64,000 nucleotides of DNA, taken from an uncultured Candidatus Saccharibacteria bacterium (GTDB lineage Bacteria > Patescibacteriota > Saccharimonadia > Saccharimonadales > Saccharimonadaceae). Location of the stretch: the NCBI GenBank assembly GCA_948514425.1, contig CAOQYN010000001.1, positions 27,178-91,177 of the forward strand, written 5' to 3'. The notes beneath the pieces are model-generated. The model did no database searches. It was not told the DNA's origin and was given only the letters and a program-made list of their open reading frames with translations. Both the position numbers and the translations under genes were made by a program. This document shows positions 1 to 7,127 of this stretch, piece after piece. The stretch's first letter is position 1, and every line of letters starts with the position of its first letter.

Positions 1-232
1 ATTCTGCCATCAATTTAGCTGGAACAGTAATAACTCCATTCTTGCTTTGACTTGCTGGTAAATAGCTCACCACAGCCATATCGAGGTTGGTGGTAGTAAG
101 ACTAACCTTCCCATCATCTACCCGTATTAAAACATTGTTCAAAATCGGTAAAGTTGCTCTTGATCCTCCAGCTACCCGACTCACATTACTTAGTGCCTTT
201 GCTAGCTTTTCTTGTAAAATTTTAATCTCCAT
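1..232 (-). CDS. dnaN: DNA polymerase III beta subunit (sliding clamp), N-terminal part
   Basis: The minus strand reads MEIKILQEKLAKALSNVSRV and then an SRATLPILNNVL stretch, which is the classic start of the beta clamp. The clamp encircles DNA and tethers the replicative polymerase. Only the first 77 codons lie in the window; the rest runs off the left edge. The ATG is preceded by GAAAGGAAGAAG, a reasonable ribosome binding site. It lies downstream of dnaA in the same direction, the usual dnaA-dnaN order, with an unusually long spacer full of DnaA-box-like words. Confidence 0.9.
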   Translation of the reverse strand, partial: MEIKILQEKLAKALSNVSRVAGGSRATLPILNNVLIRVDDGKVSLTTTNLDMAVVSYLPASQSKNGVITVPAKLMAE

Positions 233-580
233 TCTTCTTCCTTTCTATATAATTAGTAGTTATAGTAATAGTCTATGTGGAAAATGTGCAAAACCCCTCC
301 CTTACAGAGATAATTACATGTGTAAATCCACCCGCAAAACTTTTCCACCCTACTTGTGAAAAACTTAATTATTCCACAAAAACAATCTAAAAATCGACCA
401 ATCCATTCTTTTCCACACAATTTTTCCTCATTTTCCCACCGTTTTCCCCACAAACTTTCCCACATTTTTTCCACAAAATCTACCGAACAACCCGAACATC
501 CAGTGTTAACCCGTTGTAAACAAAAACCCGAACAAACCAACCCGAACAAATCCAAAAACCGAACACAGACCAAAATACTG
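233..580. other. dnaA-dnaN spacer, probable part of the replication origin
   Basis: This 348-base spacer holds no convincing gene. It is pyrimidine-rich on the plus strand and carries exact TTTTCCACA words at 276-284 (minus), 409-417 and 467-475, plus near matches such as ATTCCACAA near 370 and TTCCCCACA near 445. These resemble the DnaA box TTATCCACA. It also carries five CCGAACA repeats (483-565). Position between dnaA and dnaN is a standard oriC location; unwinding-element position is not resolved. Confidence 0.65.
483..565. repeat. Five CCGAACA direct repeats in the origin spacer
   Basis: CCGAACA occurs at 483, 492, 528, 542 and 559, all in the same orientation, immediately next to the dnaA stop codon. 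Spacing is 9, 36, 14 and 17 bases, so they are not a regular tandem array. A sixth copy occurs at 32728-32734, again close to a TTTTCCACA word. The role is unknown; an origin-specific protein site is a possibility. Confidence 0.6.
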
Positions 581-1954
581 CTACCCATAGATTTTTTCCC
601 GAATTGCAGCAATCTGATCCCTCAAGGTAAAGTTCAGCTTTAGATCTGCCTCAATCTTTTTAATCCCATGCATTACAGTCGTATGGTCTTTTACTCCAAC
701 TTCCAACGCAATTTTAGGCGTACTCATGCTTAATTCTTTTGACAACAAATACATTGCCACCTGTCGCGCATTTTTTATATGGGACACTCTGCTTTTACTA
801 CACATCTCTTTTGGCGTCATCTGATAGAACTTTGCTACTCGCTCAATTACTTGTTTCGGAGCTACCGCTTTATTATGTACGCCCTGTGCTGGATTAACGT
901 AACCTTCATTAATTACTTCAAGCGGCGAAATATTTTTTAAGTCCGCCACCGCCAGCAACCTGTTAAATTCTCCTTCTAGATCACGTATATTGGTTCGTAC
1001 GTTTTCTGCCAAATACTCAATCGCCTCATCTTCAATATCTACCCCAATAAATTCTGCCTTAGCTTTTAGAATTGCACACTTATCTTCAAACTGAGGCAAC
1101 TGCAAATCAAACGTACCTCCCCATACCAACCTCGACGCCAGTCTTTCATCTACTGATTTAATCTGATTCGGTAGTCGATCTGACGTTACTATGATTTGCT
1201 TATTCAACCCATATAGTTCATTAAAAATATCAAAAAACTCTGCTTGTGATCGATCTTTGTTCATGATCATCTGAAAATCATCAATAATCAATACATCTAG
1301 CCTCTTAAACTTCTGATGAAACTCGTCTCCCTTATTAACACGCACTGCATTAATAAATTCCGAATAAAAACTCGACATCGGTGCATACAAAACCTTTAAT
1401 TTTGCATTACGCATCAATAATTCATTACCAATTGCTTGTACCAAGTGTGTTTTTCCTAATCCTGGACCACCATACAGAAAGAAAGGGTTATAACTCGTAC
1501 CTGGCTTATCAACAATACTACGCGCCACACTCACAGCCAAATCATTATTTGATCCAATTACAAAATTACTCAAAGTATAGCGTGGATTTAATCCAGTCTG
1601 AAATCCGCCGCTACGTGCTTGAGTTTCGCCAAAACTCTCTCTTGCTACATGGACAGCCTTTTCTGGAGCAATCAACTTTTGTGGCACCTCGCGCGATCGT
1701 ATCTTTGTTTTTGTGTTAGTCTGTACGACATATTTCAACTCGCCAACTTCGACGTTATTATTTTTGAATGCTTTTTTCAAAATATCTGAATATTTTACCT
1801 GTAATTGCTTTATCTTAAAAACATTCGGAACCCCAATAGTCACCACACCGTCACTAACATCTACTAACTCCGTACCAGTAAACCAAGTCGAATATTGCTC
1901 GCGCGGAATCGCCTGCTCTACCTCAGTCAGCACATTTTTCCACACGTCAAACAT
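581..1954 (-). CDS. dnaA: Chromosomal replication initiator protein DnaA
   Basis: 457 residues, normal length. Domain I is at about 1-80 (MFDVWKNVLTEVEQ). The AAA+ ATPase starts near residue 125 with Walker A GGPGLGKTHL, Walker B LIIDDFQ, and a sensor region DERLASRLVWG. Domain IV, which binds DnaA boxes, ends the protein with a VSHIKNARQVAMYLLSKELS helix-turn-helix and the signature KDHTTVMHG. It binds origin boxes and opens the duplex. Flanked on both sides by TTTTCCACA clusters that are probably its own sites, so autoregulation is likely. Confidence 0.98.
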   Translation of the reverse strand: MFDVWKNVLTEVEQAIPREQYSTWFTGTELVDVSDGVVTIGVPNVFKIKQLQVKYSDILKKAFKNNNVEVGELKYVVQTNTKTKIRSREVPQKLIAPEKAVHVARESFGETQARSGGFQTGLNPRYTLSNFVIGSNNDLAVSVARSIVDKPGTSYNPFFLYGGPGLGKTHLVQAIGNELLMRNAKLKVLYAPMSSFYSEFINAVRVNKGDEFHQKFKRLDVLIIDDFQMIMNKDRSQAEFFDIFNELYGLNKQIIVTSDRLPNQIKSVDERLASRLVWGGTFDLQLPQFEDKCAILKAKAEFIGVDIEDEAIEYLAENVRTNIRDLEGEFNRLLAVADLKNISPLEVINEGYVNPAQGVHNKAVAPKQVIERVAKFYQMTPKEMCSKSRVSHIKNARQVAMYLLSKELSMSTPKIALEVGVKDHTTVMHGIKKIEADLKLNFTLRDQIAAIREKIYG

Positions 1955-2186
1955 AGACCCCTTAACTCCTCCTTAACTTACCTTAATTATACCAAACAAC
2001 CATCGACTTTTCCACAGTTTTCAACCTTAAAACAAAACATGTCATAATATCACCTTCTTTTCACAGAGGTAGACTTTTCCACAGTTTTCATCTAACCAGT
2101 ATAATATATGTGGAAAACTTCTTGCGAAATGTGGAAATCTGGGGTATACTAGAACAAGTATTTATTAATATAGAAAGAATAATCAG
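1955..2186. other. dnaA-rpmH spacer: divergent promoters and DnaA-box cluster
   Basis: The spacer between divergent dnaA and rpmH carries a perfect 19-base direct repeat (2005-2023 and 2072-2090) that contains TTTTCCACA, plus TGTGGAAAA at 2109-2117 and a TGTGGAAAT at about 2131. It is AT-rich around 1980-2070. This is the second half of a probable bipartite origin and the control region of dnaA. The rpmH promoter lies inside the cluster, so DnaA could influence both directions. Confidence 0.65.
2122..2150 (+). promoter_or_regulatory. rpmH promoter
   Basis: TTGCGA (2122-2127), 17-base spacer, TATACT (2145-2150), about 36 bases before the rpmH ATG. It overlaps a DnaA-box-like word. Confidence 0.6.
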
Positions 2187-2324
2187 ATGCCAAAACGAAC
2201 TTATCAACCACACAAACGTCAACGTAAAGTCGAACACGGCTTCATGAAGCGTAATAGTTCAAAGTCTGGCCAAAAGGTTTTGAAGCGTCGCCGCATCAAA
2301 GGCCGCGCTCGCCTTAGCGCCTAG
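2187..2324 (+). CDS. rpmH: Ribosomal protein bL34
   Basis: A 45-residue, highly basic protein starting [20 protein letters not shown] and ending in a [16 protein letters not shown] tail, the conserved L34 pattern. It is a structural protein of the large ribosomal subunit. The rpmH-rnpA-yidC-jag order next to dnaA is conserved in bacteria. The ATG is chosen because the MPKRTYQP start is invariant. It has no strong Shine-Dalgarno site (AGAAAGAATAATC). Confidence 0.97.
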   Translation: MPKRTYQPHKRQRKVEHGFMKRNSSKSGQKVLKRRRIKGRARLSA

Positions 2325-2339
2325 TGCTATAATATATAC

Positions 2340-2681
2340 ATGCTATCACAAAAATACCGTTTTCATTCACGGGGTGGTGTTAGATATACATATCAGAAGG
2401 GAAAAACGATTAGAACTCCTGTTCTATCCTTAGTTTATGCCCCCAACTCTCATCACCATCAGCGTTTTGGTGTCGTTGTTTCTAAGAAAGTGCTAAAATC
2501 TGCTGTTGGTCGCAACCGTATTCGTCGTCGCGTCTACGAAGCACTCCGTCTTGAGTTACCTGAGTTTACGGCACATATGGACTGTCTTTTTGTAGTTTTT
2601 AATAAGTCAATCATCGAAATGTCTTTTCGCGACCTACGCCGCCTTATCCACGAATTATTAGAACGTAGCCTCCTAGCCTAA
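2340..2681 (+). CDS. rnpA: Ribonuclease P protein component
   Basis: 113 residues, typical length. The RNR motif is visible as KSAVGRNRIRRRVYEALR, preceded by FGVVVSKKV. The protein assists the RNase P RNA in removing tRNA 5' leaders. TATAAT at 2328-2333 starts four bases after the rpmH stop and ends six bases before the ATG, so besides read-through from rpmH a leaderless transcript is likely. The RNase P RNA gene is not in this window. Confidence 0.95.
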   Translation: MLSQKYRFHSRGGVRYTYQKGKTIRTPVLSLVYAPNSHHHQRFGVVVSKKVLKSAVGRNRIRRRVYEALRLELPEFTAHMDCLFVVFNKSIIEMSFRDLRRLIHELLERSLLA

Positions 2682-2734
2682 ACAATACACAAACCAGTAT
2701 ACTGCTATATTGAGAGTTGTGTTATAATAATCAC

Positions 2735-3796
2735 ATGTTTGAGTTAATTGATTTATTGATCGTCAGACCAATTACGAATATTTTGTTCGTCATATATGGT
2801 TTTGTTGGTGATTTTGGCCTTGCGATTATTCTATTTACGGTCTTGGTTAAGATTTGTTTATGGCCGCTCGTGAAGCGCCAGCTCCATCAGACTCGGCTTA
2901 TGCGCAAAATTCAGCCCCAACTTGCCGAGATTAAAAAGAACTGCAACGGCAATCGTCAGCTCGAATCGCTCCAAATGATGGATTTATATAAGCGCAACAA
3001 TATCAAGCCTTTCCGCTCAATGCTAACATTGTTTATTCAGCTTCCAATTTTTATTGCTCTCTATACAGCAGTTCGCGTCATGGTTCAGCCAACCTTGTCA
3101 GACAATCTCGACAAGCGTGCTTATACTTTTGTTCGAGAGATTGATAATGTTAATCAAGTTATCGAACTTCAAAAACCATATCTAACCTATCAACAGACTA
3201 TCCAGAACATTCGTAACGATAGTAATCTAAACGATACAGAAAAGTCTCAAAAAATCAACGACATCCCAGCAGCATCCTATGACTTCCACCCCAAATTCTT
3301 AAATCTTCTCGATCTTGACTCTTACCCTGGTTTTGGCTCAATTAATGCCTTTATCATTTTACTTTTTGCTATCGGTTCTGCTTTCTCGCAATACTGGATT
3401 TCTCGTCAGCAACTCCCATCCAGCAAATCTCAAAAATCAAAAACTTTCCGCCAGATTATGAAAGAAGCTGCCGACGGTAAAGAACCTGACCAATCTGAGC
3501 TTAACGCCGTTATGACTGGCCAAATGTCCAAAATGATGCCGATTATGATGTTCCTTATCATGATTAACCTCCCAGGTGCACTCGTCTTTTACTATTTTGT
3601 TAGTAATATCATGACAGGTATCCAACAAAAATATATCTTAGGTAAGAAAACCGAAGAAATGGAAATCTCAGCCGACAAGAAAATTATTCGCGAGCTTAAT
3701 AAGATCGAGGAAGGTCAAGTTATTAAGGAAAAGCGTGATGGTGCAAAAATCACCAAAATCACCGCCAAGAGTAAAAAACGTGGGCGCAAGAAGTAA
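2735..3796 (+). CDS. yidC: Membrane protein insertase YidC
   Basis: 353 residues. The ATG at 2735 is preferred over one 18 bases upstream because TATAAT sits at 2723-2728, just before it. Membrane segments are visible near the start (ITNILFVIYGFVGDFGLAII), then the amphipathic coiled region RQLHQTRLMRKIQPQLAEIK, LFIQLPIFIALYTA, a segment around FIILLFAIGSAF, and IMMFLIMINLPGALVFYYFV. The C terminus is a lysine-rich tail. Function: insertion of proteins into the cytoplasmic membrane, alone or with SecYEG. Gram-positive type (no large periplasmic domain), with an approximately 60-residue external loop. Confidence 0.95.
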   Translation: MFELIDLLIVRPITNILFVIYGFVGDFGLAIILFTVLVKICLWPLVKRQLHQTRLMRKIQPQLAEIKKNCNGNRQLESLQMMDLYKRNNIKPFRSMLTLFIQLPIFIALYTAVRVMVQPTLSDNLDKRAYTFVREIDNVNQVIELQKPYLTYQQTIQNIRNDSNLNDTEKSQKINDIPAASYDFHPKFLNLLDLDSYPGFGSINAFIILLFAIGSAFSQYWISRQQLPSSKSQKSKTFRQIMKEAADGKEPDQSELNAVMTGQMSKMMPIMMFLIMINLPGALVFYYFVSNIMTGIQQKYILGKKTEEMEISADKKIIRELNKIEEGQVIKEKRDGAKITKITAKSKKRGRKK

Positions 3797-3811
3797 ACAG
3801 GAGAATTTATT

Positions 3812-4273
3812 ATGAACAAAGATGAATCAATTCGTTTCGCCACCAAATATCTCGAGGATCTTCTATCATTTTTTGGCGTCAATGTCGCTGTCGATTCCAC
3901 CCTTGATGATGAGGTGATCCAGCTTGCCATTCCTTCAACTTCGATGAACTCTTTACTTATTGGTCGCGAAGCTAATAATCTTCGCGCTTTGCAGCATATC
4001 GTTTCGATGGCTTTAACTAGTCGCGACGCCGAGCTTACGCGTGTAAATGTCGATGTTGCCGACTACAAGCGCCAACGCGCCGAACATGTCGCCGAGCAAG
4101 CCGAAGAATGGATTCGTACCGTTCGTCAAACCGGTGAGTCGCGCCGCCTCAACCTCAATGCAGCCGATCGTCGCATAGTTCACAAAGTCGCCCAAGATTA
4201 CTCTGATATCACTACTCACTCCGAAGGTGAAGGTCGTGAACGTCAGCTTATCATTGAGAAAATCAACATCTAA
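3812..4273 (+). CDS. jag: Jag/KhpB-type RNA-binding protein (KH + R3H)
   Basis: 153 residues. A KH-like domain covers about 1-85 (IGREANNLRALQHIVSMAL is the GxxG-type loop and helix). The R3H domain is C-terminal: RRLNLNAADRRIVHKVAQD with the R-x3-H pattern RRIVH. Jag proteins bind RNA and affect cell-envelope growth in Firmicutes. It is 15 bases downstream of yidC with AGGAGAATT before the ATG, consistent with one transcript. The N-terminal Jag_N domain of longer homologues is absent, giving a short version. Confidence 0.9.
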   Translation: MNKDESIRFATKYLEDLLSFFGVNVAVDSTLDDEVIQLAIPSTSMNSLLIGREANNLRALQHIVSMALTSRDAELTRVNVDVADYKRQRAEHVAEQAEEWIRTVRQTGESRRLNLNAADRRIVHKVAQDYSDITTHSEGEGRERQLIIEKINI

Positions 4274-4275
4274 TC

Positions 4276-4599
4276 TTACAATTCTAAGCCAAGAATTTCT
4301 GCAGCCTCTTGAAGAACCTTAGTCTCTTCTGGGCTAGCTGTGATTAAATAATGTCGAAACAACTCTACAGTTTCTGGATGTGTTAAATCGATCACTTCCA
4401 GCGAACGTGCCGCACCAGGAACCTTTTTTAGAGCCCGTTTCGCAACTAAATTATCAATATGTTCCGCCACTGCAGAGACCGATGATAATCCCAGGGCCGT
4501 CATAATCTCACGATATGTTGGAGAAACACCATGCGACCCAGTATAGTCATTAATAAAGTCAATAATAAGCGCTTGTTTTTTCGTCAATTTAGTCGTCAT
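4276..4599 (-). CDS. LexA-type winged-helix DNA-binding protein lacking the protease domain
   Basis: 107 residues. KLTKKQALIIDFINDYTGSHGVSPTYREI and then an LGLSSVSAVAEHIDNL recognition helix match the LexA N-terminal domain. Full LexA is about 200 residues and has a C-terminal S24 self-cleaving domain; here the sequence ends at TKVLQEAAEILGLEL, so no catalytic Ser/Lys pair can exist. It may be a repressor without RecA-triggered cleavage, or act by another signal. It ends two bases from jag (convergent). On its own strand, TATAAT-like sequence lies about 15 bases before the ATG. Confidence 0.8.
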   Translation of the reverse strand: MTTKLTKKQALIIDFINDYTGSHGVSPTYREIMTALGLSSVSAVAEHIDNLVAKRALKKVPGAARSLEVIDLTHPETVELFRHYLITASPEETKVLQEAAEILGLEL

Positions 4600-4650
4600 A
4601 TGTTAAAATAGATTATAGATTATAAGCATAAATAGGTCAACGGGAGTAAA

Positions 4651-6369
4651 ATGAGTAGAACCTCAATTGATGGATTGACTGTGCGCCCTTCGCGCTCATT
4701 AAAGCCGCGCAGTAATAGCACCTCGGCCCCACGCTCCAAGACCAAAAATACAGCTCGCACTACTGATATTACAAGACCGAAAACGCGCTCCAACTCATCT
4801 TTCAAACAGAACCCACTTGACGAGGACTTTATTGGGCCGGTTGAGGGTTTAAGTCTTACGGATGTGGACGAACAATTTTCTGAGACCAATACCGATGATT
4901 GGTCAGAATTATTAAATGAATTTGGTGACAAAAAAACGCTTGATACTGATCTCTCAGACGAGGAAGGTTTATTTGCTAGTGAAGACTCCAGCACATCAAA
5001 ACCTAAATCAAAGAAACAAAAAAAGGGCAAACCAAACGATAAACCAAAGAAAAAACACAAAATTCGCCGCCGTGTATTATTGACTCTATTTTTGTTGCTT
5101 ATTACTGCGGGAGTTATCTTATTTATATGGGGCGACAGCATTATTTCGCGTCTTACAAACGGCCAATCAGGTCTATGGGATGTTTTTGGTTCTGTGATGT
5201 CAGAAACAGTACCTTTCGAAACTGATGAGCATGGTCGTACGAACATCCTAGTATTTGGTACTGGAGGCTACGATATGGACGGTTCCGTTAACGGTACACA
5301 ACACGATGGTGCCGATTTGACTGACTCAATTATGGTCGTTAGCTTTGATCAAGAAACAAAAGACGTCGCACTTCTTAGCATCCCACGTGACCTAAAAGTC
5401 TCTCAAGCCTGTTTTGCCGGCAAAGTAAATGAGGTCTACACCTGCAACAATTCCGAGGGTAGTAACGAAGCTGCTGGTGCTGAAGCCTTGCAGAAGCAGC
5501 TTGGTGAAGTGCTGGGTATAGATTTTCAATACTGGGTTCATGTCAACTGGGGATCTCTTGTTGATATTGTTGATGCACTAGGTGGCATCACTGTTACTCT
5601 AGATGAAGACATCGCTGACTACTGGAACACTGGTATTGTACTACAAGCTGGAGTTCCAACTCAAGTTGACGGTGTTGTAGCTGTTGGCATTGCGCGCGCA
5701 CGTTATGGTACTCAGGGTGGCGATTTTACACGTGGTAATAGTCAACAAAAAATCGTTGAGGGGATTGTTCAAAAAATGATCGACAACGGCATTGGATTGA
5801 CCGACGCTCTCAATTTACTTAATATCCTTGGTGATAATTTGCGTACCAACTTTTCCTCAGACAACATTAAAGCGGGTCTCAAACTGATGTCCGGATTCAA
5901 CCCAGCTGATATTCGAAATGTTTCTTTGGTAGACTACAAAAATAATATATATTATGTCAAAACAGCAGAAATCGGAGGTGTTTCTTTCGTTGTCCCTAGC
6001 CTTGGCACTGGTATATACAGCGACATTCATGCCTATATTGATAAAATGTTTAGTAGCAACCCAGCAGTACGTGAAGGTGCAATGATTGCAGTTTATAATG
6101 CCACCGAAACTTCCGGTATAGCCGGAGCCGAGCAAAACCGACTTGAGTCAGAAGGATATACGGTTAGTGAAATTGGTGATGCTGCAGCTGGAGACTGCGC
6201 CGAGAAATATTGTGTATTTATATTAGATGAATCTATGGGCGCAACCAAATCCGCTCTCGAATCGCGCTACGGTGTGACATCTAAGCCTGCCTCCGAGCTA
6301 CCATCAGACATTTATCCAGGCACAGCTAATGTTGTCGTCGTGATTGGTGTAGCTGAAGCAGAGAATTAG
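4651..6369 (+). CDS. LytR-CpsA-Psr (LCP) family cell-wall glycopolymer ligase
   Basis: 572 residues. About 1-140 is a charged, disordered cytoplasmic part. One membrane helix follows (RRRVLLTLFLLLITAGVILF). The LCP domain starts at RTNILVFGTGGYD and has D-T-DSIMVVSFD, the SIPRDLKV motif, and RARYGTQGGDFTRGNSQQK, which carry the pyrophosphate-binding Arg and Asp. A LytR_C domain ends the protein (MIAVYNATETSGIAGAEQN). LCP enzymes move lipid-linked polymer to the wall. It sits at the head of the polysaccharide locus and probably attaches its product. Weak GGGAG before ATG. Confidence 0.92.
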   Translation: MSRTSIDGLTVRPSRSLKPRSNSTSAPRSKTKNTARTTDITRPKTRSNSSFKQNPLDEDFIGPVEGLSLTDVDEQFSETNTDDWSELLNEFGDKKTLDTDLSDEEGLFASEDSSTSKPKSKKQKKGKPNDKPKKKHKIRRRVLLTLFLLLITAGVILFIWGDSIISRLTNGQSGLWDVFGSVMSETVPFETDEHGRTNILVFGTGGYDMDGSVNGTQHDGADLTDSIMVVSFDQETKDVALLSIPRDLKVSQACFAGKVNEVYTCNNSEGSNEAAGAEALQKQLGEVLGIDFQYWVHVNWGSLVDIVDALGGITVTLDEDIADYWNTGIVLQAGVPTQVDGVVAVGIARARYGTQGGDFTRGNSQQKIVEGIVQKMIDNGIGLTDALNLLNILGDNLRTNFSSDNIKAGLKLMSGFNPADIRNVSLVDYKNNIYYVKTAEIGGVSFVVPSLGTGIYSDIHAYIDKMFSSNPAVREGAMIAVYNATETSGIAGAEQNRLESEGYTVSEIGDAAAGDCAEKYCVFILDESMGATKSALESRYGVTSKPASELPSDIYPGTANVVVVIGVAEAEN

Positions 6370-6484
6370 GAACTATTTGTCAGTCAAAGTATCACGCTAT
6401 TGCTTGCACCCCAACCATAGTCTCTGCTATACTCTGGACAACAGGGAATATATACTTTCTGTTAAGACATTAAACCAAAGGAGG

Positions 6485-6512
6485 TTGACATTATAGAGGT
6501 ATTTGTTAAAAT
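6485..6512 (+). promoter_or_regulatory. Promoter before the surface-polysaccharide operon
   Basis: TTGACA (6485-6490), 16-base spacer, TAAAAT (6507-6512), 22 bases before the ATG at 6534. The AGGAGAAAAAAGG before the ATG is the ribosome binding site. Confidence 0.6.
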
Positions 6513-6533
6513 TGGGCTAGGAGAAAAAAGGTT

Positions 6534-7127
6534 ATGATCAAAACAAACATGCAAAAAACAACTTCTAATACTCGGCATCGACTACCGCTCTATCGCCGAG
6601 CATGGTTCCTAGTGTTGTTAGTACTCATCGCTATAGCAGCGATTGTATGTTTAGTGGTTTTTCTTGTCAAACCAGATAATCATGACGCGGCGTCTGCTGA
6701 TTCAAAATCTGGGGATGATGCCTCTCAAGATCTGTCAGAGCAAGAAGTTTCTCAAACTAATGATGGTCAACATGATAACCAAAATGAGCCATATTCCGAT
6801 CCAGATCAAATTACTCCTCAATACGAGGGCGAAAACCCTAACCTCGCTAACGACCTAAGCGGTAATATTGCTAATTACAGTTATGACGGTGGTATGTTGA
6901 AAATTAATACCATGATTAATCAATACCTTAGTAGCGGTACTTGCGAATTAAAAGTAACTGGCAGTAACGGAAATATCTATACGGCGTCATCTGATATTAT
7001 TGCCTCTGCTTCAACATCGGCCTGCTACGATTTAGGTGTTGCAGTATCACCAGATACCTATACGATTGAAATCACCATAAAGAGTGACAACAAACAAGGA
7101 ATTATTACCGGAGAGATTAGCCTATGA
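6534..7127 (+). CDS. Membrane-anchored protein of unknown function
   Basis: 197 residues. After a basic N terminus (about 1-25) there is one strong hydrophobic segment (AWFLVLLVLIAIAAIVCLVV), then an acidic, Ser/Asp/Gln-rich linker of about 55 residues, and a small C-terminal domain of about 100 residues rich in Ser, Asn and Ile with two Cys (GTCELKV, SACYDLG) that could pair outside the cell. No family recognised. Its last codons overlap the next gene (ATGA), so the two are probably translated together. Confidence 0.75.
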   Translation: MIKTNMQKTTSNTRHRLPLYRRAWFLVLLVLIAIAAIVCLVVFLVKPDNHDAASADSKSGDDASQDLSEQEVSQTNDGQHDNQNEPYSDPDQITPQYEGENPNLANDLSGNIANYSYDGGMLKINTMINQYLSSGTCELKVTGSNGNIYTASSDIIASASTSACYDLGVAVSPDTYTIEITIKSDNKQGIITGEISL

